Assembly (NCBI RefSeq): GCF_039652435.2 | Contig: NZ_CP190246.1 | Span: 1,612,001 to 1,676,000, forward strand | Direction: 5' to 3' | DNA: 64,000 bases | DNA from: Niabella insulamsoli | Lineage (GTDB): Bacteria > Bacteroidota > Bacteroidia > Chitinophagales > Chitinophagaceae | Shown here: positions 33,842 to 42,708 of the stretch, piece by piece | Numbering within the stretch: position 1 is the stretch's first letter | Layout: each line of letters begins with the position of its first letter | Program-made: the position numbers and the translations under genes | Notes under the pieces: model-generated | The model's input: the letters and a program-made list of their open reading frames with translations, nothing else | What the model was told of the DNA's origin: nothing | The model's database searches: none

Positions 33842-34549
33842 CTAACCCACCAGCAGCCAGGCTACAATAGCCGCGCCGGCCGTATTTAAAAAGTTTACGG
33901 CATCGTTGCTAAGATAGCCGCGGTTTTCAAAAGCGGCCCCCAATACCGAATCTAAAAGATTTCCCAGGGTTCCCGCAATTATGATAATAAAACTGTCGGG
34001 AGCCGAAGGTTCAAAACAATAATAAATGACTGCGATAGCCATGCTTCCCAAAATGCCAAAACCTGTGCCTTCCGCACTGACAACGCCGTTGGCGCCCCGT
34101 TGTACTTTTTTAAAAGACAATACATGATAGAAGCGCCGCCCATAAATGTTGCCCATCTCTGAAGAAACCGTGTCAGCAGTTGCAGACGCAAAGCAGGCGG
34201 CGATTAAAACCAATGCCTGCTCTTTTATAAATGGAAAGAAACAGGCTGCTACACTTATTATCGCGGCCACAGCGCCGTTGGCAAAAACTTGTCCGGCTTT
34301 ACGTTTCCCTTTGTCGCGTTCCGCCAAACCCGCTGCTTGTTTTTCTTTAAGCCTGAAAGAAGTGACCCCAATGCCAATGCCGAAAAATGCAGCCATGCAG
34401 GCAACACGGCCCCATCCGGCCGCGCTATAAATGAGGATGCAGATCAATCCACCCAGTAGCGCGGCGCTCCAGGTCAGTTTCCGGAAAAATACGCTGAGCA
34501 AAATGCCGGCAGCCACTATGACCATCAATAGCCAGTCTTCATGAAACAT
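33842..34549 (-). CDS. DUF92 family membrane protein
   Basis: This 235-aa protein has about six spans. The family motif SATADTVSSEMGNIYGRRFY (about 122-141) and the glycine-rich AEGTGFGILGSMAIAV are typical of DUF92/TMEM19-type proteins. Some members in phototrophs act as phytyl-phosphate kinases (VTE6). No such link can be drawn here. It is oriented away from the pheA operon, and its promoter must lie in 34550-34630. Confidence 0.87.
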   Translation of the reverse strand: MFHEDWLLMVIVAAGILLSVFFRKLTWSAALLGGLICILIYSAAGWGRVACMAAFFGIGIGVTSFRLKEKQAAGLAERDKGKRKAGQVFANGAVAAIISVAACFFPFIKEQALVLIAACFASATADTVSSEMGNIYGRRFYHVLSFKKVQRGANGVVSAEGTGFGILGSMAIAVIYYCFEPSAPDSFIIIIAGTLGNLLDSVLGAAFENRGYLSNDAVNFLNTAGAAIVAWLLVG

Positions 34550-34631
34550 ATGGGCTGCAAGATAGGCTACCGGCCTGCATTTCAGACTACCAGGCGTTAG
34601 TTTTTATTTTCTTTTCAGGAGGAAAAATATA

Positions 34632-34662
34632 TTTGCTATTTTAAATTTATCTTTTACATTTG
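34632..34662 (+). promoter_or_regulatory. Bacteroidetes-type promoter of the pheA operon
   Basis: TTTG (34632-34635) and TACATTTG (34655-34662) match the -33 TTTG and -7 TAnnTTTG boxes with a 19-base spacer. The transcription start would fall at about 34667-34670, at the leader-peptide ATG or within about three bases of it. Confidence 0.75.
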
Positions 34663-34669
34663 CAAAGCA

Positions 34670-34741
34670 ATGAAAGCAAATATTTTTTTTACCGGTTTCT
34701 ATTTTAGCTTCTTTTTTAAAATGAAGCCGGGAATGCTTTAG
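34670..34741 (+). CDS. Phe-rich leader peptide of the pheA attenuator
   Basis: This 23-codon frame reads MKANIFFTGFYFSFFFK then MKPGML, followed by TAG. Seven of 23 residues are Phe (residues 6, 7, 10, 12, 14-16) and one is Tyr (11). It precedes alternative RNA hairpins and a terminator in front of prephenate dehydratase. This is the layout of classical enterobacterial pheA attenuation: ribosomes stall when charged tRNA-Phe is scarce. No Shine-Dalgarno site has room upstream if the predicted start site is right, so translation may be leaderless. Confidence 0.85.
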   Translation: MKANIFFTGFYFSFFFKMKPGML

Positions 34742-34811
34742 TTGAAACAAAACAGAATCAAAACAATCAACGATAAAAAGAATCCCGGCGAAAATAGCCG
34801 GGATTTTTTTT
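34692..34811 (+). promoter_or_regulatory. Phe/Tyr transcription attenuator with alternative hairpins
   Basis: Region 1, CCGGTTTC (34692-34699), lies inside the leader codons and pairs with region 2, GAAGCCGG (34723-34730, one G-U). Region 2 can instead use GCCGGGA (34726-34732) to pair with region 3, TCCCGGC (34783-34789). Region 3 also pairs with region 4 to form the terminator. A ribosome stalled on the Phe codons (34685-34717) covers region 1, frees region 2 and favours the 2:3 antiterminator. Fast translation favours 3:4 and termination. Confidence 0.82.
34781..34811 (+). terminator. Terminator hairpin of the pheA attenuator
   Basis: AATCCCGGC (34781-34789) and GCCGGGATT (34797-34805) form a perfect 9-bp stem with a 7-base loop and a run of eight T (34804-34811). 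It ends 28 bases before the pheA start. Confidence 0.9.
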
Positions 34812-34838
34812 AGCATACCGGCAAGCCGGATCAAAAAA

Positions 34839-35729
34839 ATGTCAATGGTGTCCAAAGCCGAAAATATAAAAGAGCAATCCCTGTCGAAGCGATCCGATGG
34901 CGTACCCCACATGGCCATTCAGGGATTTGAGGGATGTTTTCATCAGCAGGCCGCAAACTATTTTTTTAACAGGCAGGTAACTGTCGAATGCTGCACTACT
35001 TTTAAAGACGTGATGGTGGCTGCTAAGGACAGCAACCGGACGGACGGCTGCGTAATGGCTATCGAAAATTCTATTGCCGGAAGTATCTTACCCAACTACA
35101 ATCTGATCCAGGCCAGCAACCTGAAAATTGTTGGCGAGGTTTATATGCAAATCCATCAGAACCTGCTGGTCAACCACGGGGTTGAGCTCGAAGATATAAA
35201 GGAAGTGCATTCCCATACGATGGCGTTGCAACAATGTTATGAGTTTTTAGACCAGTATGGTTGGAAACTTGTAGAAAGCGATGATACTGCTTTAAGCGCG
35301 AAGCATATTGCGCAGTATAATAGTAAACATATTGCAGCAATCGCCAGCACCCTTGCCGCAGAAGTTTATGACCTTAATGTTATTGCGCCTAAAATTCAGA
35401 CATTAAAGAAAAACTATACACGCTTCCTGGTGTTGAAGCGGCCGGAGGATATCAGCGAACCTCAAACGGGCAACAAGGCAACTATCAATTTTCAAACGAT
35501 CCACAAGGAAGGAGCGCTGGCGCGTGTTTTAGGCGTAATGGCCATTCATAAAGTGAATTTGACAAAGCTGCAAAGCTTTCCCATTCCCGGTTCTGAGTTT
35601 AAATATCAGTTTCATGCCGATATGGAATTCGATCAAATGAAAACCTTTGAAAAAGTAATAGAAAAATTGCGCCCGCTAACGGAAGCCATTAAAATTTACG
35701 GAATCTATAATAAAGGCATATGGAAGTAG
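34839..35729 (+). CDS. pheA: Prephenate dehydratase
   Basis: The enzyme converts prephenate to phenylpyruvate in phenylalanine synthesis. The protein is 296 aa from the first ATG. A later ATG at 34911 (MAIQGFEGCFHQQAANYFF) matches family N-termini and may be the true start. Motifs include DGCVMAIENSIAGSILPNYN, HSHTMALQQCYEFL and KKNYTRFLVLKRP, then a C-terminal ACT domain (GALARVLGVMAIHKVNLTKL) for Phe feedback. It is the first gene after the Phe attenuator. Its end overlaps the next gene by ten bases. Confidence 0.95.
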   Translation: MSMVSKAENIKEQSLSKRSDGVPHMAIQGFEGCFHQQAANYFFNRQVTVECCTTFKDVMVAAKDSNRTDGCVMAIENSIAGSILPNYNLIQASNLKIVGEVYMQIHQNLLVNHGVELEDIKEVHSHTMALQQCYEFLDQYGWKLVESDDTALSAKHIAQYNSKHIAAIASTLAAEVYDLNVIAPKIQTLKKNYTRFLVLKRPEDISEPQTGNKATINFQTIHKEGALARVLGVMAIHKVNLTKLQSFPIPGSEFKYQFHADMEFDQMKTFEKVIEKLRPLTEAIKIYGIYNKGIWK

Positions 35730-36871
35730 CAAAAAGGTTACAGGGAGTGGGAGAATATTATTTCTCTCAAAAACTGAGGGAAATAGATGAGCTCAATAAG
35801 GAGGGCAAAAATATTCTCAATCTTGGCATCGGCAGCCCGGATTTGCCGCCGCACCCAGATGTGGTGAAAGTACTATTCGAGGAAGCGCAAAAGCCAAACG
35901 TTCACGGGTATCAAAACTACAAAGGCAGCCCGGTGTTGCGCCAGGCTTTTGCTGACTGGTATAAGAAATGGTATAATGTAACCCTGGATGCGCATACTGA
36001 AGTATTGCCGCTTATCGGAAGCAAAGAAGGGATTATGCACATCTGCATGACTTATCTCAACGAGGGAGACGCTGTGTTGGTGCCCAATCCTGGTTATCCG
36101 ACTTATCGCAGCAATGTGACCATTGCGGGCGGCGTGTGTATCGACTACGAATTAAAAGAAGAGCTGAACTATCAGCCCGATTTTGAAGCCATCGAAAAAA
36201 ACGACCTGAGCCGTGTTAAATTGCTTTTTGCAAATTATCCGCAAATGCCGACCGGCCAACAGCCCGATAAAAAAGTATTCCAACAACTGGTGGCTTTCGC
36301 TAAGAAGCACCACATCTTAATTGTACATGATAACCCGTACAGCTTTATTTTAAATGATGAGCCGGTAAGCCTCCTCTCGGTGGAGGGCGCCAAAGATGTG
36401 GTAATTGAATTAAATTCCTTAAGTAAATCCCATAATATGGCCGGTTGGCGCGTGGGCGTGCTTTGCGGAGCGAAAGAAAGGATCAACGAGGTGCTGCGGT
36501 TTAAAAGCAACATGGACAGCGGCATGTTTTTGCCCTTGCAACTGGCTGCGGCGAAGGCGCTGACCCTGGGCGCAGAATGGCACGATGAAGTAAACAAAAT
36601 TTACAGGGAAAGAAGGGCGCGCGTGTTTAAGCTTCTTGACTTGCTGAAATGCAATTATTCGAAAAATCAGGTAGGCATGTTTGTCTGGGCAAAAATTCCC
36701 GAACAATATAAAGACTGCTACGAAATCGCTGATCAAGTGTTATATGCCGCTAATGTATTTATTACACCCGGTGGCATATTTGGCAGCGCCGGCGACCGAT
36801 ATATCAGGATTAGCCTCTGTGGGTCGGTGGCCCGGTTCGACGAGGCAATTGAGCGCATAAGTAAAATGTGA
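35720..36871 (+). CDS. PLP-dependent aminotransferase of class I (aromatic/aspartate type)
   Basis: The 383-aa fold-type I aminotransferase has GIGSPDLPPHPDV near residue 35, NPGYPTYRSNVTIAGG, NYPQMPTGQQPD and HDNPYSFI. The Schiff-base lysine is in LNSLSKSHNMAGWRVGVL (about 230-247). Context, between pheA and tyrA with a ten-base overlap, points to transamination of phenylpyruvate, hydroxyphenylpyruvate or prephenate. The exact acceptor cannot be read from the sequence. Confidence 0.93.
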   Translation: MEVAKRLQGVGEYYFSQKLREIDELNKEGKNILNLGIGSPDLPPHPDVVKVLFEEAQKPNVHGYQNYKGSPVLRQAFADWYKKWYNVTLDAHTEVLPLIGSKEGIMHICMTYLNEGDAVLVPNPGYPTYRSNVTIAGGVCIDYELKEELNYQPDFEAIEKNDLSRVKLLFANYPQMPTGQQPDKKVFQQLVAFAKKHHILIVHDNPYSFILNDEPVSLLSVEGAKDVVIELNSLSKSHNMAGWRVGVLCGAKERINEVLRFKSNMDSGMFLPLQLAAAKALTLGAEWHDEVNKIYRERRARVFKLLDLLKCNYSKNQVGMFVWAKIPEQYKDCYEIADQVLYAANVFITPGGIFGSAGDRYIRISLCGSVARFDEAIERISKM

Positions 36872-36878
36872 AAACAAA

Positions 36879-37730
36879 ATGAACAACAGGAAAAAAATAG
36901 CGATCGTAGGCGTGGGGCTGATTGGCGGATCCATGGCGCTTCAATTGCATGAAAAAAAATTATCCTCCAAATTGATCGGCGTGGAAGCCAGCGCGAAGCA
37001 TGCCGAACAGGCTCTTGAATATGAGCTGGTGGATGAAATTTTACCGCTTGAAGAAGCTATTGTTCAGGCTGAGATTATCGTGTTGGCGGTGCCCGTAAAT
37101 GTGCAAGTTCAACTGCTACCCCGAATCCTCGATAAAGTGTCTCATCAGATCGTAATGGACATGGGCTCTACAAAGTCGGACGTCATCGCTTCGGTGGAAG
37201 GCCACCCCAATAGGGGCCGCTACGTTGCGACGCACCCGATGTGGGGTACAGAATACAGCGGGCCGCAGGCAGCGGTGAGAGGCGCTTTTGAAGGTAAGGC
37301 AGTGATTTTATGCAACCGAAGTGAAAGCGACGCAGATGCAATCGAATGGGTTGAAAAAATGTATCAGAAAATCGGGATGCGCATCGTTGATATGGACGCC
37401 AAAGCGCATGACCTTCATGTTGCTTATGTCAGTCACATCTCACATATCACTTCTTTTGCCCTCGCCAATACGGTTCTGGAAAAGGAAAAAATGGAGAGCG
37501 CTATTTTTCAAATTGCTTCGGCCGGGTTTGAAAGCACTGTGCGCCTGGCGAAAAGTAATCCGGCCATGTGGGTGCCGATTTTTCTCCAAAACAAAGAGAA
37601 TGTACTCGATGTGTTGACGGAGCATATCGCGCAGCTCACCAAATTCAAAGCGTATATTTCAGAAAAAGACGAAGAAAACTTACAGGCGCTAATTTCAGAC
37701 GCCAATAAAATAAATAGAATCATAAAATAA
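36879..37730 (+). CDS. tyrA: Prephenate dehydrogenase
   Basis: The enzyme oxidises prephenate to 4-hydroxyphenylpyruvate for tyrosine. The 283-aa protein has the NAD-binding motif IAIVGVGLIGGSMALQL (about 7-23), VMDMGSTKSDVIASVEGHPN, ATHPMWGTEYSGPQAA and the conserved HDLHVAYVSHISHITSFALA (about 172-191). No ACT domain is present, so feedback may differ from the dehydratase. It starts eight bases after the aminotransferase. Confidence 0.95.
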   Translation: MNNRKKIAIVGVGLIGGSMALQLHEKKLSSKLIGVEASAKHAEQALEYELVDEILPLEEAIVQAEIIVLAVPVNVQVQLLPRILDKVSHQIVMDMGSTKSDVIASVEGHPNRGRYVATHPMWGTEYSGPQAAVRGAFEGKAVILCNRSESDADAIEWVEKMYQKIGMRIVDMDAKAHDLHVAYVSHISHITSFALANTVLEKEKMESAIFQIASAGFESTVRLAKSNPAMWVPIFLQNKENVLDVLTEHIAQLTKFKAYISEKDEENLQALISDANKINRIIK

Positions 37731-37847
37731 AGTAAATTTGCCCGGATGGAGCGGATCGATTAAAAATTATTCAAATATTTCCGCGTAAATCAATACATAT
37801 TAAAATAAAAACTTCGGGTTATTTAACAACATCAATAATTATATTTC

Positions 37848-38936
37848 ATGAGCACTCAGCAGGTTTCATCAAAAGAAAAAATTAAGGAATTATGGGCTAA
37901 AAGGCCGATCATCGTTAGCGGCCCTTGCAGCGCCGAAACCGAGGAACAAGTAATCGAAACAGCCCAACAACTGGCCGCAACCGGCAAAGTGGATATGTTG
38001 CGCGCAGGCATCTGGAAACCGCGTACTAAGCCCGGTATGTTTGAAGGGATAGGAGCGAAAGGTTTACCGTGGCTTCAAAAAGCAAAACAAATTACCGGCC
38101 TGCCTACTGCTATTGAAGTAGCAACTGCGAAGCAGGTTCAGGACGCTTTGACTTTTGATGTTGACGTGCTTTGGATTGGCGCCCGCACCACCGTGAACCC
38201 TTTCAGCGTTCAGGAAGTCGCTGATGCATTAAGAGGAGTTGATGTTCCGGTTCTTGTTAAAAACCCCATCAACCCTGATCTTGAACTTTGGAGCGGCGGC
38301 GTTGAAAGAATTGCCCGCGCCGGTATCAAAAATTTAGGGCTGATCCACCGAGGTTTCTCATCTTATGGTAACACGCAGTATCGCAACGCGCCCATGTGGC
38401 ATCTGGCGATCGAAATGAAACTGAAATATCCAGAACTCCCTATTTTTAACGATCCTTCACATATTTGCGGCAAGCGCGATACTTTGATGGATGTGGCGCA
38501 GAAAGCAATCGACCTGGATTATGATGGTTTGATGATCGAAAGCCATATCGATCCTGACAACGCTTGGAGCGATGCCAAACAACAGGTGACGCCGGCGCGC
38601 TTAAAAGAAATGATGGAGCAAATCATTTGGAGAAAAGAAGATGTCGATAACAGCGAATATCATAAAGCGCTTGAAAAACTGCGTCAGCAAATCAACCATC
38701 TGGATGATGAGATGCTGCAAATTCTTTCTCAGCGCATGAAAATTGCCGATCAAATCGGTCAATATAAAAAGGACAATAATATTACCATTTTACAGCCCGG
38801 CCGCTGGCAGGAAATCATTGAGAAAACTGCCGCCCGTGGCGAAAAGCTGGGATTGAGCCGCGATTTTCTGAATAAATATTTAGATGCCGTGCATTTGGAA
38901 AGCATTAACCATCAAAAGCAGGTGCTGGACGCCTAA
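37848..38936 (+). CDS. aroF: Bifunctional DAHP synthase / chorismate mutase
   Basis: The 362-aa protein has an N-terminal type Ibeta DAHP synthase domain (IIVSGPCSAETEEQVIETAQ, DMLRAGIWKPRTKPGMFEGI, LWIGARTTVNPFSVQEVADA, LPIFNDPSHICGKRDTLMDV), which makes the first intermediate of the shikimate pathway. A C-terminal AroQ-type chorismate mutase starts near residue 265 (KALEKLRQQINHLDDEMLQI) and ends DAVHLESINHQKQ. The mutase feeds prephenate to PheA and TyrA just upstream. The symbol follows common use; aroG or aroA(Q) would be equally valid. Confidence 0.93.
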   Translation: MSTQQVSSKEKIKELWAKRPIIVSGPCSAETEEQVIETAQQLAATGKVDMLRAGIWKPRTKPGMFEGIGAKGLPWLQKAKQITGLPTAIEVATAKQVQDALTFDVDVLWIGARTTVNPFSVQEVADALRGVDVPVLVKNPINPDLELWSGGVERIARAGIKNLGLIHRGFSSYGNTQYRNAPMWHLAIEMKLKYPELPIFNDPSHICGKRDTLMDVAQKAIDLDYDGLMIESHIDPDNAWSDAKQQVTPARLKEMMEQIIWRKEDVDNSEYHKALEKLRQQINHLDDEMLQILSQRMKIADQIGQYKKDNNITILQPGRWQEIIEKTAARGEKLGLSRDFLNKYLDAVHLESINHQKQVLDA

Positions 38937-39076
38937 TGCATGCGCCTAATACCGGCCATTGTTTTTAGGAAAACGCTCTTGCGGTTTGAATGCAACAGGG
39001 GTCATATAGATGCGCAAGGGATATTTGAACCCACGCAGCTATCAAAGTTGATGTTACAACAGTTAAGTTCATGAAG

Positions 39077-39104
39077 CCTCACCGAAATAAAAACGGTGAG
39101 GTTT
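39077..39104 (+). terminator. Probable terminator between the DAHP synthase gene and aroB
   Basis: CCTCACCG (39077-39084) and CGGTGAGG (39094-39101) form a perfect 8-bp stem followed by TTTAT. The T-run is short, so read-through into aroB is possible. The 205-base gap from 38937 holds no aromatic-rich leader that I could find. Confidence 0.65.
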
Positions 39105-39141
39105 ATCTATAGCTCCAGGCTAAATCATAAATAACAGTATC

Positions 39142-40161
39142 TTGGTTCAGAAGATAAAATTTTCAAACGCAACTACTGATTTTTACTTTGACAGCTCCAT
39201 TAAAGAGCTGGCGAAGATCGTTGACAAGCGCAGCGCTTTTGTCATTACCGATCAAAACGTCTTTGACGCCCATGAAAAAAGGTTTAAGGGTTTCAATACG
39301 ATTGTGATTCCGGCGGGCGAGGAACAGAAAAAGCAGGCAACCGTCGATGATATTATTGTAAAATTGATTCAGAACAAGGCCGACAGAAAATCGGTGTTGA
39401 TTGGGATCGGCGGCGGCGTAATCACGGATTTGACAGGTTATATTGCTTCGGTTTACATGCGCGGCATTCGCTTTGGGTTTGTCCCTTCCACGATACTCGG
39501 TTTGGTGGATGCTTCCATCGGCGGCAAGAACGGGATCGATGTGGGGGTATATAAAAATATGGTTGGCATCATTCGTCAGCCTTCTTTTTTATTACACGAT
39601 TTATCGCTGCTTCAATCTTTGCCTGACAAGGAATGGCAAAACGGCTTTGCAGAAATTATCAAACATGCAAGTATCAAAGATGCCGCCATGTTTAAGCAGT
39701 TAGAGCAACATCGTTTATCCGATTATCAAAAAGATAAAAATTTGCTTGCCGCGCTGATCAAACGAAACGCACTGATTAAAACCAAAGTCGTGCAAAAAGA
39801 TGAGTTTGAAAAAGGAGACCGGCGGCTGCTCAACTTTGGTCACACCATTGGCCATGCGATTGAAACACAATACGAACTAATGCACGGAGAAGCGGTGGCT
39901 ATCGGAATGGTTTTGGCCAGCGAAATATCGCGGCAGTTAAAAGCGTTTCCTGATCAGGAGCGCGTCAGTGCGCTGATTAAAAAATACCAGTTGCCCACCG
40001 CCATTCAATTTGATGCAAAAAAGGTTTTCGAAGTATTGGTGATGGATAAAAAACGGGTGCGCAAAGAAATGAACTTTGTGCTGCTCGAAAAGATAGGCAA
40101 AGCCGTAGTGCAACCTATTCCTTTGAAAAAATTAGAACAGATTATTAATAAATTATCATAA
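39142..40161 (+). CDS. aroB: 3-dehydroquinate synthase
   Basis: AroB cyclises DAHP to 3-dehydroquinate using NAD and a metal. The 339-aa protein has VIPAGEEQKKQATVDDI, SVLIGIGGGVITDLTGYIAS (about 86-105), FVPSTILGLVDASIGGKNGI (about 114-133), ENGFAEIIKHA-like and the metal-site LLNFGHTIGHAIETQYELMH (about 231-250). The start is a TTG at 39142: an in-frame TAA lies at 39121-39123, and no ATG precedes the conserved N-terminal strand. Confidence 0.95.
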   Translation: MVQKIKFSNATTDFYFDSSIKELAKIVDKRSAFVITDQNVFDAHEKRFKGFNTIVIPAGEEQKKQATVDDIIVKLIQNKADRKSVLIGIGGGVITDLTGYIASVYMRGIRFGFVPSTILGLVDASIGGKNGIDVGVYKNMVGIIRQPSFLLHDLSLLQSLPDKEWQNGFAEIIKHASIKDAAMFKQLEQHRLSDYQKDKNLLAALIKRNALIKTKVVQKDEFEKGDRRLLNFGHTIGHAIETQYELMHGEAVAIGMVLASEISRQLKAFPDQERVSALIKKYQLPTAIQFDAKKVFEVLVMDKKRVRKEMNFVLLEKIGKAVVQPIPLKKLEQIINKLS

Positions 40162-40223
40162 AAAATTGCTGCGGAGCTTTTGGGTAAATCCACAAAGGTT
40201 TCGGTCAGGCATCCCGAATAGAG

Positions 40224-41561
40224 ATGAAAATAACCATTTCACCATCTGAATTAAAAGGAGATATATTAGCGCCAGCGTCGAAAAGTTCCATGCAAAGGGC
40301 CTGTGCAGCCGCGTTGGTAGCGGCGCAAAAATCCGTGATTAGTAATCCCGGGCATAGTAATGACGATAAAGCGGCAATGGGGATTATACAAGCGCTTGGA
40401 GCCACGATTGAAAAAGGGGATGAGGAAATCAGGGTTGATAGCAGCGCCTTTTCTGTAGCGTCTGCGGTAGCTCTTATGAACGGCGATCAGGGAGGAGCAA
40501 TCAATTGTGGGGAAAGCGGTTTGAGTATTCGCATGTTCACGCCGCTGGCAGCACTGACCAGCAACAAGATTACCATCAATGGCGAGGGAAGCCTGGTGAC
40601 CAGGCCCATGAATTTTTTTGATGAAATTTTACCGCAGCTTGGTGTTACGATTTCATCGAACGAGGGAAAATTACCATTGGTTATCCAGGGGCCGCTGCAA
40701 CCCAAAAATATCACGATCGACGGATCTCTAAGCTCGCAATTTTTAACGGGCCTTTTACTGGCTTATGCGGTGGCGCCATTATCCGAAGAAAGGGTTGCGA
40801 TTAAAGTGACCAATTTGAAAAGCAAACCTTATATAGATCTTACGCTTGACGTAATGAAACAATTTGGTTTGCAGGTTCCGGAAAACCACAACTATGAAGA
40901 ATTTGTGTTCAGCAAAAAGCCGGTTGAAGCGTCGAAAAGCGAGGCGCCGATCCATTACACGGTTGAAGGCGATTGGAGCGGTGGTGCGTTTCTTTTAGTA
41001 GCGGGAGCGATTGCCGGCCATATTTCGGTAAGAGGTTTGGGATTGAATAGTACGCAGGCCGACAAGAAAATAATCGAAGCGCTGATGGCGGCCAATGCTG
41101 GCATTGCGATGGAAGCCAAAGCAATTAAACTTCATCAAACCGATATGCAGGCTTTCGAATTTGACGCCACCGATTGTCCTGATCTTTTTCCCCCATTGGT
41201 GGCGTTGGCTGCCAACTGCAAAGGCATTACCAAAATCAAAGGAGTTAGCAGATTGGCTCACAAAGAAAGCGATCGTGGCCTGACTTTGCAGCAAGAGTTT
41301 GGAAAAATGGGGCTAAAAATAGAGCTCGATCACGACATGATGTATGTGCATGGCGGCGCGCCTTTGAAAGGAGCGTTGGTTCATTCCAGGCACGATCACC
41401 GCATCGCTATGGCTTGCGCAGTAGCGGCGCTAAAAGCTGATGGTGCAACAACGATTGAAGAAGCGTATGCGGTTAATAAATCCTATCCGGATTTTTATGA
41501 TCATATCAAAGCTTTAGGGGCTCAGGTGAAAGGTGGTTTATATCTCGATGGGATCATCTAA
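40224..41561 (+). CDS. aroA: 3-phosphoshikimate 1-carboxyvinyltransferase (EPSP synthase)
   Basis: AroA joins phosphoenolpyruvate to shikimate-3-phosphate. It is 445 aa. The phosphate-binding start reads DILAPASKSSMQRACAAALV instead of the common PGSKSxxxR form, as in other Bacteroidetes. Further motifs are NCGESGLSIRMFTPLAAL (about 94-111), SSQFLTGLLLAYAV, DCPDLFPPLVALAANCKG and SRHDHRIAMACAVAAL (about 392-407). It lies 62 bases after aroB in the same direction. Confidence 0.95.
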   Translation: MKITISPSELKGDILAPASKSSMQRACAAALVAAQKSVISNPGHSNDDKAAMGIIQALGATIEKGDEEIRVDSSAFSVASAVALMNGDQGGAINCGESGLSIRMFTPLAALTSNKITINGEGSLVTRPMNFFDEILPQLGVTISSNEGKLPLVIQGPLQPKNITIDGSLSSQFLTGLLLAYAVAPLSEERVAIKVTNLKSKPYIDLTLDVMKQFGLQVPENHNYEEFVFSKKPVEASKSEAPIHYTVEGDWSGGAFLLVAGAIAGHISVRGLGLNSTQADKKIIEALMAANAGIAMEAKAIKLHQTDMQAFEFDATDCPDLFPPLVALAANCKGITKIKGVSRLAHKESDRGLTLQQEFGKMGLKIELDHDMMYVHGGAPLKGALVHSRHDHRIAMACAVAALKADGATTIEEAYAVNKSYPDFYDHIKALGAQVKGGLYLDGII

Positions 41562-41613
41562 GGGTTGGAACAGTTTGATAATTTTTAAAATCGCTGCTAT
41601 AAAAAAATAAGAA

Positions 41614-42609
41614 ATGAATGCTTTCGGAGATATTTTTAAGGTTCAGATTTTTGGCGAATCGCATGGTGATGGCGTAGGCGTTGTAATTGACGGCTGCCCC
41701 GCCGGCCTTGACGTTCCTGTAGCAGATTTTTTACCTGATATGGAACGTCGTAAGGGGGGTACTCAAAAAGGTGCGACACCCCGAAAGGAAGACGATATTC
41801 CTATTTTCAGAAGCGGCATTTTCAACGGGAAGACCACAGGTTTCCCGATCATGATATTTTTTGAAAACAAGAACACGCGCAGCGGCGATTATGAAAAGCA
41901 GCGCAGTTTTCCACGACCCGGCCATGCCGATTTTGTAGCGCATAAAAAATTTGGTGGGTTTGAAGATTTCCGGGGCGGCGGTCATTTTAGCGCCCGCCTT
42001 ACAACGGGGTTGGTGGGGGCAGGCGTTATTGCGAAAAAATTACTGACAGGCATTTCTGTGCATGCAAAAGTCATCGCTATTGCCGGAGAGGCCGATTTGG
42101 AAAAAGGATTGCAAAAAGGTATTGATGCAAAAGATTCCGTTGGCGGTATCATTGAGTGTCGTGTCAACGGGCTGCCGTTGGGTTTGGGCGAGCCGCATTT
42201 CAATTCCGTGGAATCATTGATTGCGCACGCCATGTTTTCGATTCCTGCGGTAAAAGGCGTTGAATTTGGCAGCGGTTTTGAAGCGGCGAACATGTTTGGC
42301 AGCCAACACAACGACGCCATTGAAAATATGGAAGGGAAAACGAAAACCAATCATGCCGGCGGCATTGTCGGTGGCATTACGAATGGAAATGAACTTGTAT
42401 TCCGGATTGCAGTAAAACCTACGGCTTCTACACCCAAGGAACAGCATAGCCTGAATTGGGATAGCGGAAAAATGGAAGATTTCTCGGTGAAAGGCCGCCA
42501 CGACCTTTGTGTGGCCCTGCGGGCGCCGGTGATTGTGGAAGCTGCCACCGCTATCGTTCTAACCGATCTTATGATGCAGGCACAGCAGATACCACGCGTA
42601 GTATCATAA
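41614..42609 (+). CDS. aroC: Chorismate synthase
   Basis: AroC makes chorismate with reduced FMN, the branch point for both units of this region. The 331-aa protein starts MNAFGDIFKVQIFGESHGDG. It has RRKGGTQKGATPRKEDDIPI, RPGHADFVAHKKFGGFEDFR, GGGHFSARLTTGLVGAGVIA and the late signature GRHDLCVALRAPVIVEAATA. It is a little shorter than the usual 350-360 residues. It is the last shikimate gene in the run. Confidence 0.96.
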   Translation: MNAFGDIFKVQIFGESHGDGVGVVIDGCPAGLDVPVADFLPDMERRKGGTQKGATPRKEDDIPIFRSGIFNGKTTGFPIMIFFENKNTRSGDYEKQRSFPRPGHADFVAHKKFGGFEDFRGGGHFSARLTTGLVGAGVIAKKLLTGISVHAKVIAIAGEADLEKGLQKGIDAKDSVGGIIECRVNGLPLGLGEPHFNSVESLIAHAMFSIPAVKGVEFGSGFEAANMFGSQHNDAIENMEGKTKTNHAGGIVGGITNGNELVFRIAVKPTASTPKEQHSLNWDSGKMEDFSVKGRHDLCVALRAPVIVEAATAIVLTDLMMQAQQIPRVVS

Positions 42610-42639
42610 TTCCTATGTGCATAAAAAAATAGCCGTATC

Positions 42640-42647
42640 TATCTTTG
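42640..42647 (+). promoter_or_regulatory. Candidate -7 box for the GlsB/YeaQ-like gene
   Basis: TATCTTTG fits TAnnTTTG and lies 61 bases before the ATG of the small membrane protein. No clear TTTG box sits 19-20 bases upstream, so the call is weak. Confidence 0.35.
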
Positions 42648-42708
42648 GCATGTTTTTTAATATTATATTAGTAGTTAATATTACCAAACTCTAAAAATTG
42701 AAAAAACT

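Noticed and set aside
37731..37847. TAAATTTG box and tiny ORF in front of the DAHP synthase gene
   Set aside because: There is no matching TTTG box upstream, the five-codon frame has no aromatic codons, and no terminator follows.
38937..39141. Search for an aromatic leader peptide in front of aroB
   Set aside because: Short frames here are not enriched in Phe, Tyr or Trp. Only an ordinary terminator hairpin is visible.
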